DNA of 64,000 bases, taken from contig CAJJDN010000002.1 of assembly GCA_905182985.1 (NCBI GenBank), positions 563,441 through 627,440 on the forward strand, read 5' to 3'. Position 1 is the first letter of the stretch; each line of letters starts with the position of its first letter. Of this stretch, positions 1-13,069 are shown piece by piece. The stretch comes from Paramecium sonneborni. Taxonomy: Eukaryota; Ciliophora; Oligohymenophorea; Peniculida; Parameciidae. A program made the position numbers and the translations under genes. The notes beneath the pieces were generated by a model that worked only from the letters and a program-made list of their open reading frames with translations, was not told the DNA's origin and searched no databases.

Positions 1-3000
1 AGCAACATGTACTTCAACTCCAACTGCTCTTGCTGTTGTAAGTGTTTATTGTGGTTCGATATAATCACCAGTCACAAACTGTCCTAAAACTAGAGGATGC
101 GCTTTTTATGATGGGAAATGCCAACATTTTAGTGGATGTTAAGCTTTTCTTAAAACAAGCACGAAAGAATGTTAAACAATATCATAATATTGTATATCTG
201 ATGGTATTTCATGTATTGATCCTTAATCTTGTGAGATTTATAAAACATTAGAGATTTGCAATAGTAATGTAAGTGATACATCTACCTAATTTTGTATTTG
301 GGATGAAACTGCAAATCCAAAATGTAGAGCATAAAAGTGTAGTGAAGCACCTTCAACACTGAAATTGGATGGAGAATGTAATTAATTTAAGGCGGGATGT
401 GTAACAATAGGATTAGGTTGTGCAGATTAAAAATCTTTATGTAGTGAATATAAATCAGATTGTTATAATATGATAGGATCTGATGGTGTTTGTGGAACAG
501 CTACAGATGGAACATGTATTAAGAGAAGTTGTGATTCAGCACCTTTAGAATATACAACTGATATTTAATGTAATTCATTCGTATAAGGATGTATCACAAA
601 TGGATCTGGATGTTCTATTAATCCTTTACCAAATTGTTCAGAGTATAAATTAGATCCATTTAATTGTTTGAAAAGAATGGGAAATGATGGATATTGTGTT
701 GGAACAGCTACAAATGAATGTTAAGTGAGAACTTGTGAAAATGCTCCTGCAGACTTTTTCTCAACTCTACTATGTAATAATTATTTAATAGGTTGTAAAT
801 ATAATGGCTTAAATTGTGTAAGTTAACTTCAAAATTGTTCTGCTTTTACAGGAACAAAAGACACTTGTTCTAAATTTATAGGTTTAAATGGATAATGCTG
901 GGGAGATGTTACAAATGATTCAACTTCAAATTGTAGAAATAAATTGTGTTCAGATGGTGAGATTAGTTATAATACAGATAAATTATGTTCTGATTTCTTA
1001 ACTAATTGTTATACAAATGGTTAAGGATGTACATCAGAAAAGAAAGCTTGTTCTACATTTACTGGTACTATTACTACATGCAGTAAATGGATTGGATCAG
1101 ATGGTAGATGTGAAGGAATTGATGCAACTACTGATAAACCATGTTAAGCTAGGATATGTGTAAATGCTAAAGGTGATAATTATGATTCCAATGATAATTG
1201 TAAAGCCTATCAATTTGGATGTTTATCAAATGGTTCTGGTTGCGTTTAAACTGAAACTTGTCTAGCTACCTAAAAATAATTAACATGTACAGCAACCACT
1301 GATTGTTTATGGTCTGGTTTTTGTGTCGATTCTGAATGCTCTAAATATACTTCAATTAGTATGTGTACTAATAATCTTGCTAAAGGAAGACCATGTATTT
1401 GGAATGGAACTATTTGTAGAGAAAAATTATGTAATGAAGCTGATAAAGTTGCAAATACATCAGATGAATTATGTTCGAAATTTATGATTAGATGTGTTTA
1501 TTCTGGAGATGGTTGCTAAGATTCTAATTCTGAATGTACTGTATTCAGAGGTGATAAAACTACTTGTCCTAACTTTGTTGCCAATTCTAAAAAATGTTGG
1601 TCTACTAGTGAAACTAAGGCTCCTTGTTCCATTAGGAAATGTTCTGATAATACAACTGCCACTTCTGATACAGATTGTTCCACTTTTCTTGAGGGATGTG
1701 TTACTAAAGGTGCTGGATGCATTAGTGTATCTGAACCATGTTCCTCTTATATTGGAACTATTGATTAATGTAAATTGTTTAAAGGTGAAAATGGAACTAA
1801 AAAATGTTATAAAGAAGATAATATATAATCATGTAGAAATATTAAATGCACTGATAATACTACTGCTACATCTAATAGTGAATGTCATACTCATTTGACT
1901 GGTTGTCTAACTAATGGAAATGGATGTGTTACTCCTGATATTCCATGTACATAGTATTCAGGAAATTCTACAGATATTTGTTCTAAATTTATCGGTAATG
2001 GGGTTGAATGTTGGTGGGAATCTGGTGGTAATTGCGTGGATAAAAAATGCTCTCATAAGATATCAGCAAATGGTAATGATGATTGTGCATCTTTTCTAAA
2101 GGGTTGTGTATTTAATGGAACAGGATGCTAGAATAAATCTTTAGCTTGTAGTACATTTACAGGAAATGAGAGTACATGTTCTTAATATTATGGAAATGGA
2201 TTATAATGCACTAGAAGAAATTCTTGTGTTGAAAGTGAATGTTCTGAAAAAAAGGATGCTAATTCTCATGAAGATTGCCTAGAATATGCTCCAAGTTGTA
2301 GATACAGTGGGATTGATAATTCTTGTATAAATGCAGCATCATGTGGTTCATATACTACAATGACTTCTTAACTTTGCGATTCTACAATAAATTAGAGTGG
2401 AACAAAATGTTACTATTAAAATTCTACATGTTCCGAAAGAACTTGTGATTTATTAAATGCTGCTAATTCATAATCAGAATGTGATAATTTTTTAACAGGA
2501 TGCATATGGACAGGTACTAAATGTACAAACAAAGTTGCTGCATGTACTAGTTATACAAATTTTACATAAACTGCTTGTTAAATAGCAAAAGATACATCAA
2601 ATAATTATTGTTGGAAATCTACAACAGGTACAGGTTCATGTGAAGTAAGAACATGTTCATAAGTTTCAAAGACTACAGCAACTGAATGTTAAAATCATTT
2701 AAGCACATGTACCTCTAATGGAACTAGTTGTGTTAATAAATAAGCTAATTGTACATTATATACAACTAATTTTACATAAGCAGCATGTAAAGAAGCAAAA
2801 ACTACAAGTGAAGCTTCTTGTTGGATGGAGACAGCTGGTCCAGGATCATGTATAGCTAGAACTTGTGATTAAACTATTAGTACACCTAATGCAAGTAATT
2901 GTGCAGCTCATATTTAAAATTAATGTACTTATAATGGAACAAATTGTTTAACAGTTTAAAATTGTACTAGTTACACAAGCTTAACAATTCCTTAATGTCA

Positions 3001-5892
3001 ATCAATTATGGGAAGTAGCGGATATCTCTGTAATAAGATTAGTACAATTTTAACAGATAATTGCATAGAAAGAACTTGTTCTGATGTGACAGCACCAAAA
3101 AAACTTAGTGATTGTACAACATATTTATCAAAATGTACATTTGATGGTACGATATGTAAATTGCAATAAGCTACATGTGATTTGTATATTGATTTTACAT
3201 AAGCTGCTTGTTAAAATATTATCACAACAACTGGAGAGAAATGTTGGAAACAATATGATGAAATTGGAAAATGTGAAGCTAGAACATGTACAAATGCACC
3301 TATTCAAACTTCAGAAACTGCTTGTAGATCACATCTTAGTACTTGTACTTTTAATGGGAGTTCATGTGTTAATTAATAAACTACATGTTCTGGATATTCT
3401 GATACTAATGCTTTAAATTGTTAAAAATTATCAGCTTTTAATGGGGACATTGTTACACCTTGTTGGTTGGTCTCTGGTACAGGTGCATGCATAAATAAAT
3501 AATGTATTCATAATACAACTGCAACAACTGATTAAGAATGTAAGGTTTTTTTAAATGGTTGTGTAACAACTGGTAAAGGTTGTACAGATGATACTACTTA
3601 ATGTTCATAAATGACTGGTACTTAAGATGGTTGTCTTGCATTAATTGGAAATTTTAAAAGATGTAAGGGAGCATCAGATCAAGCAGGAGAATGTAGTATT
3701 AAATATTGTTAAGATAATTCAACTGCAACTACTGATTCTGAATGTGCTTCATATATGACTGGTTGTTTAACTAGAGGAAAAGGTTGTATTGCTTCAACAG
3801 AACCTTGTAGTGCATACAAAGGTACATTAGCTTAATGTAATAATTTTAAGGGAGCAGGTAGAACATGCACAAATACAGTTTAAGCTACAAGTACAAGTTC
3901 TTGTATTGAACGTAGGTGTGGTGATGACACAACAGCAACAACTGATATAGAATGTTCAAATTTTTAATAAGGGTGTATAACAAATGGAAAAGGTTGTACA
4001 TCTGTAACAAGTTAATGTACATCATTTTTTGGAACATAAACATAATGTTCATCTTATTTAGGTAATTCTGGTAAATAGAAATGTTATGGGACTTCCATTT
4101 CATCTGTGTTATTACAATAAGTTGTTAAAATTATTTATCAGAGAAATCTTGTTTAGCAAATACATAATGTTAATTTATACATTCATGTAGAAGTATTGCA
4201 CTAACATCTTGCACATCATTTACAAATGCTTCTATGTGTATAAGCACCCCAGTAAAGACTTAGATAGGAAAATGTGCTTGGGATAGTACTAATAATGGAT
4301 GTAGAAATTGGTAATGTACAGATGCTCCATTAAGTGTAAATACTCATGCAGAATGTTAAACACTTCATTCTAGTTGTACAACAAGGGGTAGTGGTTGTGT
4401 TAGTAAAGTTTAATGTAATGAATATTTGGATCAATCAATTTGTTTATCAGCTAAATCTATTTTAGATGACACTTGTATATGGGATACAACAACTAATACT
4501 TGTCGTAAAAGAAATTGCTCTGATGCACCAAAAGCTTTGAAAACAGATGAAGATTGCAGTGCATTTTTACCTGGATGTCTAACTACTGGTTATGGTTGTG
4601 CTAGTCCACCTTTTGATTGTACAGCTAATATCACATAAACTCAATGTTTAGTTGATTCATCTGGAAATCCATGCATTTGGCTTAATACAACTAATAAATG
4701 TTAAAATTATACTAAATGTACTGATATCTAGAAAACAACCTTCTAAGAATGTTAATCATATTCTCTTTTCTGTACATCTGATGGTGTTAATTGTGTTCCA
4801 TTTAGTTTATGTTCATATTACATAACACCGAATAGTTGTTTATAAGGAATAGATGGTTTATGTGGTTGGTAATCAGATACTAATAAATGTGTTAAATTTA
4901 AATAATGTGAATTATATTTATCTACACTCACTAATTAATGTTCTCTTTTTAATTCCAATTGTGTAAGTGATGGTAAAACCTGCATCACAAAACTCAAATG
5001 TAATTAATACATAAATGAAACATCTTGCATATCTGGAGGAATTGATGGACTTTGTAAATGGGAAAACAGCTCATGTAGAATTAGATAATGTTCTGATGCT
5101 ACTGAAGATACAACTCTTTTCGAATCATGCTGGAAATATAATGCTGAAAAAGTTTGTACTACTAATGGATCTAAATGTATAGATATTACTAATTGCAGTA
5201 CATATGCTAAATCATATTGTAAATTAGGAACAGACGGATATTGCACTTATGATGATACTTACTCATTATGTAGACCTATGATATGTTCAGATAATAAAGA
5301 TACTACTAGTGCTCTCTGTTTAAATAAAATTGGACTTAAATGTGTCTCTAATGGAACTAAATGTATCGATATTGCTAAATGTTCATCTTATACTGATAAA
5401 GAAGCATGCAATGGAGGTGGTACTGATGGAACTTGTGTTTTCATTCCTTCATAAAACAATCCACTTGTAGGAACCTGTAAATTAATGTCTTCATGTTAAA
5501 GTGCTGCCCAAGATCAAATTGCTTGTTCTAAAGCACCTTGTGTTTTCAATAATAATATTTGCGAACCTCAAACTTGTATATCTTAATAGCAAGGTACTAA
5601 ATGTAATTCCATTCAATCATTTGATAAAAAAACTATTACCGTATGTGTATCTGATGGAAATGGTGGATGTACCTCTGGAGATGCTTCATCTCTTTCATCA
5701 AGCTTATGCTTTGAATTGAGTGGTAGAACTTATTCATGGAATCCATCTAAAAGTAAATGTGAAAAATGTGCTAAAATAAATAACAATAATTCTACAAATG
5801 TTCCAGATGATAGTGGGGAAGAAGAAGAAATAATATATGCCATCTCTTTGACAACAACAATCCTTGTCTTATTTGTCTTAATTTCAGTTTGA
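1..5892 (+). CDS. Paramecium cysteine-rich surface antigen (5' end outside window)
   Basis: Encodes the C-terminal ~1,950 residues of a surface antigen of the immobilization-antigen type, which coats the cell and cilia through a GPI anchor. Codons run from base 2. The protein is a long series of modules of roughly 65-75 residues, each with about eight cysteines and recurring pieces such as CxxY/F, GxCxW, RxCxxAP and LxGCxxxGxGC, typical of the Paramecium surface antigen repeat. The C-terminus is acidic (GEEEE) and then hydrophobic (TTTILVLFVLISV), followed by TGA at 5890, as expected for GPI attachment. The frame changes between about 4106 and 4143: upstream modules are read from positions 2 mod 3, downstream from 1 mod 3. 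A 23-nt GTTGTT...CAGAG intron at 4121-4143 would repair it but has poor splice sites, so an indel or a pseudogene is equally possible. Many glutamines are TAA/TAG. Family call is firm; whether it is intact is not. Confidence 0.85.
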
Positions 5893-6526
5893 GAATGTTC
5901 AATTTAATTGATTAAAATATAATATACAATTTAGTGTGATTTAATTTTTATTATCTTATTCTATTTTGTTCTTTTCTATTATTTTAAATTTCAAAATTAA
6001 AATACTCTTTATTCTCCTTTACTAATTATTTCATATAATCTAATATGATAAAACCTTGTATTAATCTTTATTCATTCTTTTGATAATAATAATTATAAAA
6101 TAAAATAGAAATTTAATTTGAAGATCTATTTCTTAAACTATTAAACAAATAAATAGTTGATAAAAACTTAAATTAATTTATTCTATTGGTTAAAGTTTTT
6201 ATTTAAGTAAGAAATAAAAACAAATTTTAATTTAAAAGAAGTATTATAATTATGGTTGCATAATGATATATATTTTTAGAACTTTTTTTTTAAATAAAAT
6301 ATTTGATAGTGATTTAAAGAAATTAAATGAAAAATAGATTGTTTTTATGATTATTTAATATATGTTAAAATGATTGTACATTAAATAATCTAAAGATTAG
6401 AGGAATTAATAAATTGATTAAAGCATTTTGATAAAGCAAATAAAGATTCAAAATTTCTATGTATAAGATTAAACTACTTATGCATCATTAAATATAATCA
6501 TAAACAAAATTTATTATTCAATTAAG
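5893..6526. other. Intergenic, AT-rich
   Basis: Between the surface antigen stop and the carboxylase ATG. Very A+T-rich with no convincing reading frame on either strand; presumably holds the antigen 3' UTR and the carboxylase promoter. Confidence 0.6.
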
Positions 6527-8673
6527 ATGTCATATATAAATAAATTGCTTGTTGCAAATAGAGGTGAAATAGCTTGTAGAGTAATGAGGACAGCTAAGAA
6601 AATGGGAATAAAGACTGTAGCTGTATATAGTGATATTGACAAAAATACTTTGTTTGTTGAAATGGCTGATGAAGCTTATAATATAGGTCCTCCTTAAGCT
6701 TGTAATTATGTATTAATGAAACTTAGTGCAATCATATCTAAGGAGTGATAAAATTATAGATGTTGCATTAAGTACAAAAAGTTAAGCAATTCATCCAGGC
6801 TTTGGATTTTTATCAGAGAATGCACAATTTTCTGAAGATTGTCAAAAGAATGATATTGTAATAAATAACTAAAATATTGAAAGATATTTGTAGGTCCTAG
6901 TGCAGATGCAATAAGGAAAATGGGTTCTAAAAGTGAATCAAAGATAATAATGACAGATGCATAAGTACCAGTTGTGCCAGGATATCATGGTGAAACATAG
7001 GATCCTAATTTGTAATTATGATTTTAATTAGATAAGTCTTCTTTAAGAAGCTGAGAAAATTGGGTTTCCAGTATTAATAAAAGCAGTTATGGGTGGAGGA
7101 GGAAAAGGGATGAGAATTGTCAGATAAAGATCTGAATTCTTAGAAGCTTTAGAAGGAGCAAAAAGAGAAGCATTAAAGAGTTTCAAAGATGAAAGAGTGT
7201 TAGTTGAAAAATACATTGAAAAGCCAAGACATATAGAAGTTCAAATCTTTGGTGATAAACATAATAATTATGTTCACTTATTTGAGAGAGATTGTTCTAT
7301 ATAAAGAAGACATTAAAAAGTTATTGAAGAAGCACCATCAGCTTTAGAAGAGAAGATTAGAAATGATATTGGTGAAGTATAATTTAATTCATTTATTAGA
7401 AAGCCAAAGCAGCTGCCAAAGCAGTTAAATATTCAAATGCAGGAACTGTAGAATTCATATTTGATTTGGATTCAAGTAAATTCTATTTTATGGAAATGAA
7501 TACAAGATTATAAGTAGAACATCCAATTACAGAAATGATTACAGGGGTTGATTTAGTTGAATGGTAACTTAGAGTAGCCACTGGAGAACCTTTACCATTA
7601 ACTTAAGAATAAATTAAAAGAAAAGGTCATTCTATTGAAGCTCGAATCTATTCAGAAAGCCCAAATAATAACTTCTTGCCTGGTAGTGGCAAACTTAATC
7701 ATTATTCTGAACCACAAGCCTCTTAATCTGTAAGAATTGAAACTGGTGTTAGAGAAGGAGATACCATTTCTATATTCTATGATCCTATGATTGCTAAATT
7801 AGTTGTCTATGGAGAAAATAGATAACTCGCTATCTAAACTCTTTTAAATGCCTTATAAAATTATTAAGTATTGTTTTTATATTAATATTTTAGATTCATG
7901 GATTACCTAATAATATTTCATTTTTAAAAACTGTTCTTTAACATCCAGAATATGTTAATTAATAATATGATACCTCTTTCATTGCTAAAAACTAAAATAG
8001 TTTATTAAAATTAAAAGATAATTATAATCCTATTGATATTGCTCTAGCTATTGTTGGTAGACACTTTTTAAATTCAGTTCAGTTACCAAAATCACTATTA
8101 AATTTTAGAAATGGCGCTCAAATTAATAATAAATTAAATTTAAATATTTAAAGTTCTTCATATGCTCATTAAAAGGAGATTAAGATTGCTCATAATATTA
8201 ATGGAGAAAAACATGAATTAGAAATTGAAGGCTAAAATATTATAGTACAAAAGGTTACTAAAAATAGAGAACATAAAAATTTATTTATTTTTGAAACAAA
8301 TCAAGGAATCTTTATTAGAACTATAAGAAATGAATAAAATTTATTAATTTTTGATGCTGAAGGAGATCCTATTACAATTATTGTATCATCTGATGAAGTT
8401 AAGAAAATTAAATAAGATTAACATGGCCACGGTAATAATAAAGAAATTTTTGCTCCTATAGCATGCACTATGACCAAAGTTAATGTAAAAGTTGGACAAA
8501 AAGTCAAAAGAGGTAGATTAATTAAATTTATTATAGGTGATATTTTAATTATCATGGAAGCTATGAAGATGGAACACACAATCAAAGCTGCTATAGATGG
8601 TGAAGTTAAAGAAATAAGATATAAGGAAGGATAATTTATTGAACCTGGAGCTATGGTTGTTAAATTAGAATGA
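6527..8673 (+). CDS. MCCC1: Biotin-dependent acyl-CoA carboxylase alpha subunit (3-methylcrotonyl-CoA type likely)
   Basis: Mitochondrial biotin carboxylase subunit; it charges biotin with CO2 for leucine (methylcrotonyl-CoA) or propionyl-CoA breakdown. Six short introns (6702-6726, 6858-6883, 7012-7036, 7377-7399, 7868-7893, 8513-8536) give 665 residues, the usual family length. The biotin carboxylase N-domain starts at once ([14 protein letters not shown]), followed by [10 protein letters not shown], the ATP-grasp glycine loop [10 protein letters not shown], the EMNTRLQVEHPITE active-site block and GHSIEARIY. The biotinyl domain at the C-terminus has [11 protein letters not shown] with the biotinylated lysine. 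[11 protein letters not shown] resembles MCC alpha more than PCC alpha (usually EAMKMQN), so MCCC1 is favoured, but the propionyl enzyme is not excluded. No clear mitochondrial presequence: the ATG is only four codons before the first conserved strand. Confidence 0.9.
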
Positions 8674-9722
8674 TATAGAAATTTATTAAGTTATATTGAA
8701 TATTCTATAAAATTTAATCAGCTTCTAAATTAATATCAATTAGTTCATCTTCTTAAATACTTGTAATATAACAACTTACCTCATAATTTAAATAATTGTT
8801 TATACTTTTATATTATTCCCTTATTCTCTCAGATTTTTCTCAGTAAGATTATTCTTATAAAAATTTAATTCCCCATTTTCTTTTAATCTTAATAATGTAT
8901 CAAAAAGAAACTCATTATTATTGATTTCATTTATAATAAAAATCAAAACTTAAATATTTTCATCTTCCCAGCTATTTTGCTGACTAGTAATTTGTTATTT
9001 TTTTTTTTTTCATAAAATATTTTAAAACTCAAAACATTTTATTATTTTTATTTTCAAGTTTAGACTTAATTATCAATTAGCGCATAACCATATTGTTTTA
9101 ATTTCTTCAAATAGCTATAATAATTATTTTTAAAATCTTTCAAATCCTTAAAAAATTTAAATTGTAAGAAATTAATCAAATTTAGTTGACTATACCTGTT
9201 TAACACTAATTTAAAGATATATTAAAAAAAACCCTTAGAAATTGTGAATTTAAGAAAAGGTTTTTAGAAATTTAAACCCTTAATTCTTAAGGATGCTTTT
9301 GCAAATAAGAACATGTTTCTAATTAATACTTATGTGAATCTGATATTAAGGAAGAAAAACTGCATGTTTACTTAAGAGATTTATTAATAAAATAATGTTA
9401 ATAATTTTGATAATACGCAATAATTTATTCAGCAACTTAATGAAATTTTAAAGAAAAAAAACAAAATTTTTCTAGTTATCTCTTTAAATTGGGTGTTTTT
9501 AAGTGAAAATTTTTTTCCATATTGCTTTTTAAACATACCATTTTAGTTATGTAAAACAAAGCAATTCTGAAGGAGCTCCATCTAATTGGGAATAAACCAA
9601 AATTTAAGTTTTAAATAATAGGAAATAATTTTAAAAGAATAAGCCTTTTAAATGTCTTGATATATTTTTTTATTGCTTGATATAATTTACATGGAATTAA
9701 TTATAAATATATATAATTTAAT
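8674..9722. other. Long gap with decayed coding-like stretches
   Basis: No complete gene could be built. On the minus strand, about 8760-9180 contains protein-like frames (one from an ATG near 9028, rich in N, E and Q, with a possible GTAAGT intron near 8780), but TGA codons interrupt it near 9070. On the plus strand about 9280-9560 stays open for roughly 100 codons with coding-like composition but has no clear start. These may be pseudogene remains; the rest is AT-rich spacer. Confidence 0.3.
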
Positions 9723-12296
9723 TCACTCTAATTTTGCAATATCTTTTTATGCTAATTTACTTGCCTCTATCAATATTTTCTCGATATCATATTTTTAATT
9801 TAATGTTTCCTTTGCTTATTACCAAAGTCTACCATGTTTAGGTCTTCTTGAAATACATTATTGTAAGATTTCTTTTTCAATCAAATATAAATAAGCCCAA
9901 GCATCTCCTAATCTTGGTTCTAAAATTAATGCTTTTTCTAACCACCTTTTAGCTTTTTCAATTTTTCCCTCATTTAAAAATACCTTAGCAGTAGAAAGAT
10001 AAACATATGGATTATCAACACATAATGTAACAGCATCAGCAGATTTCTTCTTTCTTGTAGTTTTTGGTTCTAATTCAATAGCCAATGACCATAATTCTCC
10101 ATCTAATTAACAACATTATAAGGCTTTGCTTAATAAAAATTATGCTGCTTTATGATTCTTAGCATCAATTTCTAATCTTATAGCTTATGCCCAAAGTTAA
10201 GGACTTTTAGGATTCTTTTCTCTTGCTCTATCAATTAAAGGTCGTGCTCTAGTATAGAGTTATTATTAACATTCCATTTTGATATAAGTTAACCATACAT
10301 TTAATGAATTATTTAAAGTTTTAATGGCTTCTTCAAAAATCTATCTTGCTCCTTAATAGTCTTTTTAATTAATTTTTGCTTATCCACATAAAATCCATAA
10401 TTTATCTGATTATGGATATTTTTATAATATTTTTTCAGCAAATTCAATTTATTTATTCATTAAGAGAATTAATTTAAACATTTTTATCCATGTTTTATCA
10501 CTAGGTACTAAATTGTCTTAAATATATTAAAGATATTAACTAGCTTTTTCATAATTACCTTATTACTTTTCTAATTTACTTAGAGTTAATAAAATATTTT
10601 CTGTTTTTGGAGATTTTTCAAAAACTTCTAGATAATTTGATTGTAATTCTTATTTTCTTAAAATTAATTCAATCCAAAATTATTCAATTTAAGGAAGGTT
10701 AGTCACAGCTGAATCTAATGCTTAATCAAAATATTATGAATCTTCTTCTTTGTGTCTTCTCTCAAATTCAATATATTCTTTCCATATTTCATAATTATTT
10801 TATCTTTCAGCTTCAACTGCAATAATAGCTCTAGCAGTATGTAACGATCCTCTTTATTCAAATTGTGAAAAATCTTATTTCCAAGAATTATCAGATTGTT
10901 TTTCTTCTTCTAGAGTTATGGCTTTAACAATAGCATAACAAGTATTAATGTTAGAACATTTTTCTGCAATTTCAGCTTCCTAAAGCCAATCTTCTTTTAC
11001 AATCTTTACTTAGTTTTTTTTTAATATCTTAATACCTTTAGAAAGTACAATAGCAATTGTTTATTTATCTTTTCCAGCACTTTCTTCTAATTTTGCTGCA
11101 TTAATCCAAATAGTTGGTTCTTAAGGAAGATTTTATCTTGCTCTATTTAAAATGGCTTTTGCATTTTCATAAGTTTCTAATTTTGCTAATGCTAACCAAA
11201 GTGATAAATTTTTAGGAATGCATTCAACTGCTTTATATAATAGAATTAATGCTTCTTATTCACTTGACAAACTAACTAATTCTTTCCATATATCAACACT
11301 ATTAGGAATAAATTCTAAAGCTCTTTTTAATAATTTAATTTTAGCTTATGTTTCTTATTCTTTATTAACAGCATTTAACCATATTTTTACACTATGTGGT
11401 AATGTTTAGATTGCTTTATTTAATATCAATTTAGCCTTTTCAGGTGTTTCTAATCTTGATAATTCAATCCAAATATCTTCTTAATCTTCTGCCTATTATA
11501 ATCCTTATGCTAATATAGATCTAGCTGCTGGAAGTTTTCCATCAAGTTCTTCTATTCTAGCTGCTGCTATCCATCCAAAAGAATTTTTAGGATCTGTTTA
11601 AATTACACTTTTTAATAATAATCTAGCTTTCTTAAAATCTCCAATTTCATTTTCACTTAAATGAGGTAATGAAGCTAAACTTGTTAAATATCCTCTTTTA
11701 TCTACAACACTTTATCCAGATACATTATCACTAATCTTATCAAGTTTTAAAGATAATAATGCTCCTCTTGCTTCACCTATTTCATTTAAATCATGTGCTT
11801 TTGTTTATAAATTCTTTTCTTAAAGTTAAGCTGACATTATAACCGAATCAGGAACAGGTGTTATTTTATCTTGCTTCTTTTTTTTTATTGAATAATCTCC
11901 AATATCAGGAATAGATAACCATTCATCTATTCCAACTTTGGCTAATTCTCTTTTTAAATCACTAAATTAATTAACTATAGATGGTTTCTCAGGTAAATTA
12001 TTTGGTAATCTTTTTAATCTTCTTTCTTCCATTTTTCTATCTACACTATTATATGTAAGATCTGCCTCTCTATCTTCATCATCATAATCTCCTATATTAA
12101 ATAAAGGAATTGAATATCCATTCCATTCATCATATTTTGCATCATTATAATCATTTTGATCATCATCTTACTCTATTCCTATATCTACTTTTGCTGGTCC
12201 AATATCACTTCTTGTAATAAATCCAACTGCACCTCTTCCTCTACCTGGTACATAATTTGTTGGCTAATTTCCAAAATCCTTCTACCTCTAAAACAT
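9723..12296 (-). CDS. PRPF6: Pre-mRNA splicing factor PRP6 (U5/tri-snRNP component)
   Basis: 857 residues from ATG at 12296 to TGA at 9723 with no intron. The N-terminus matches the PRP6 N-terminal domain: [20 protein letters not shown], then SDIGPAK and a stretch of acidic residues, which in the family binds the U5 components PRP8 and BRR2. The rest is a long series of HAT/TPR helical repeats, with recurring W-I/L-x-A/L-A-x-LE and A-R-x-I/L motifs such as [11 protein letters not shown] and RARPLIERARE. The C-terminal RPKHGRLW matches the conserved end of PRP6. PRP6 bridges U5 with U4/U6 in the tri-snRNP, so it should be nuclear and essential. The length is slightly shorter than the human protein (about 940). 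The lack of introns is notable in a genome with frequent introns. Confidence 0.93.
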
Positions 12297-13069
12297 ATAA
12301 AATTAATTTAATTTAATTTTTTTTATTTCTTTTAAACTACATGCTAATCCACTTTTTTTTTTTCATTCTTTCCTATCTTTTAAATTCAAACTTAAATAGC
12401 TTTCTTTATAATATCAGTTTAATTATTTTTTTAATTAAAAATCATGAAGATAATCCTTTTATTAATATGCATTTCTTATCTAAATTTTCTGCATAATTAG
12501 AATATTATTCCAAATTATAAATATTAAAGACATATTTCTAGACTAAATTTAACTTCATTTTATTATTTACATATTGAATAACTCTTATATATTTAAAATT
12601 AAGTTATTTATTATATTTATCTTTTAAATTTTACTTTTATTAAGTTCAACTCATCTTAATTTCAATATTTAAAAAAGTTGTAGTTTAACCAATTTAATCC
12701 TTTACTAAATTATTTTGTTAAAATATAATTTTTGATATTTAAACATCCTATTTTTCTTAATAATATGGTATGGTGAAATCCTAATTCAAAAATCAATCAA
12801 ATATTTTAATAAAAGAGAGAATCTAATAGTAAAAGCCTATATTGTTTCATCTAGATACAACTTTTACCAATAAGATAGGTTGTTTTTGAAGAAATAATCT
12901 TACTAATTTTAAATAAAGGTAAAAAAATAGAATTTAAGGGCAGTTCAATAAACTTAAAAATAAGTCTTCATAGACTTATTATATGAAGAATATTTAATAA
13001 TAAATTTTAATCAAATTCGTTAAAAAACACTATTATCTAATCTTTTTAATTAATTTTTTTATTTGTTTA
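12297..13069. other. Spacer between PRP6 and MYB genes (divergent promoters)
   Basis: Upstream of both PRP6 (minus) and the MYB gene (plus), so it must carry both promoters. No convincing gene; a 38-codon minus-strand frame near 12440-12555 is too short to judge. Positions 12466 onward recur exactly at 13704 onward. Confidence 0.5.

Noticed and set aside
1494..1898. 134-codon hydrophobic plus-strand frame in the surface antigen
   Set aside because: It is a +1 shadow of the cysteine-rich repeats and lacks their periodicity.
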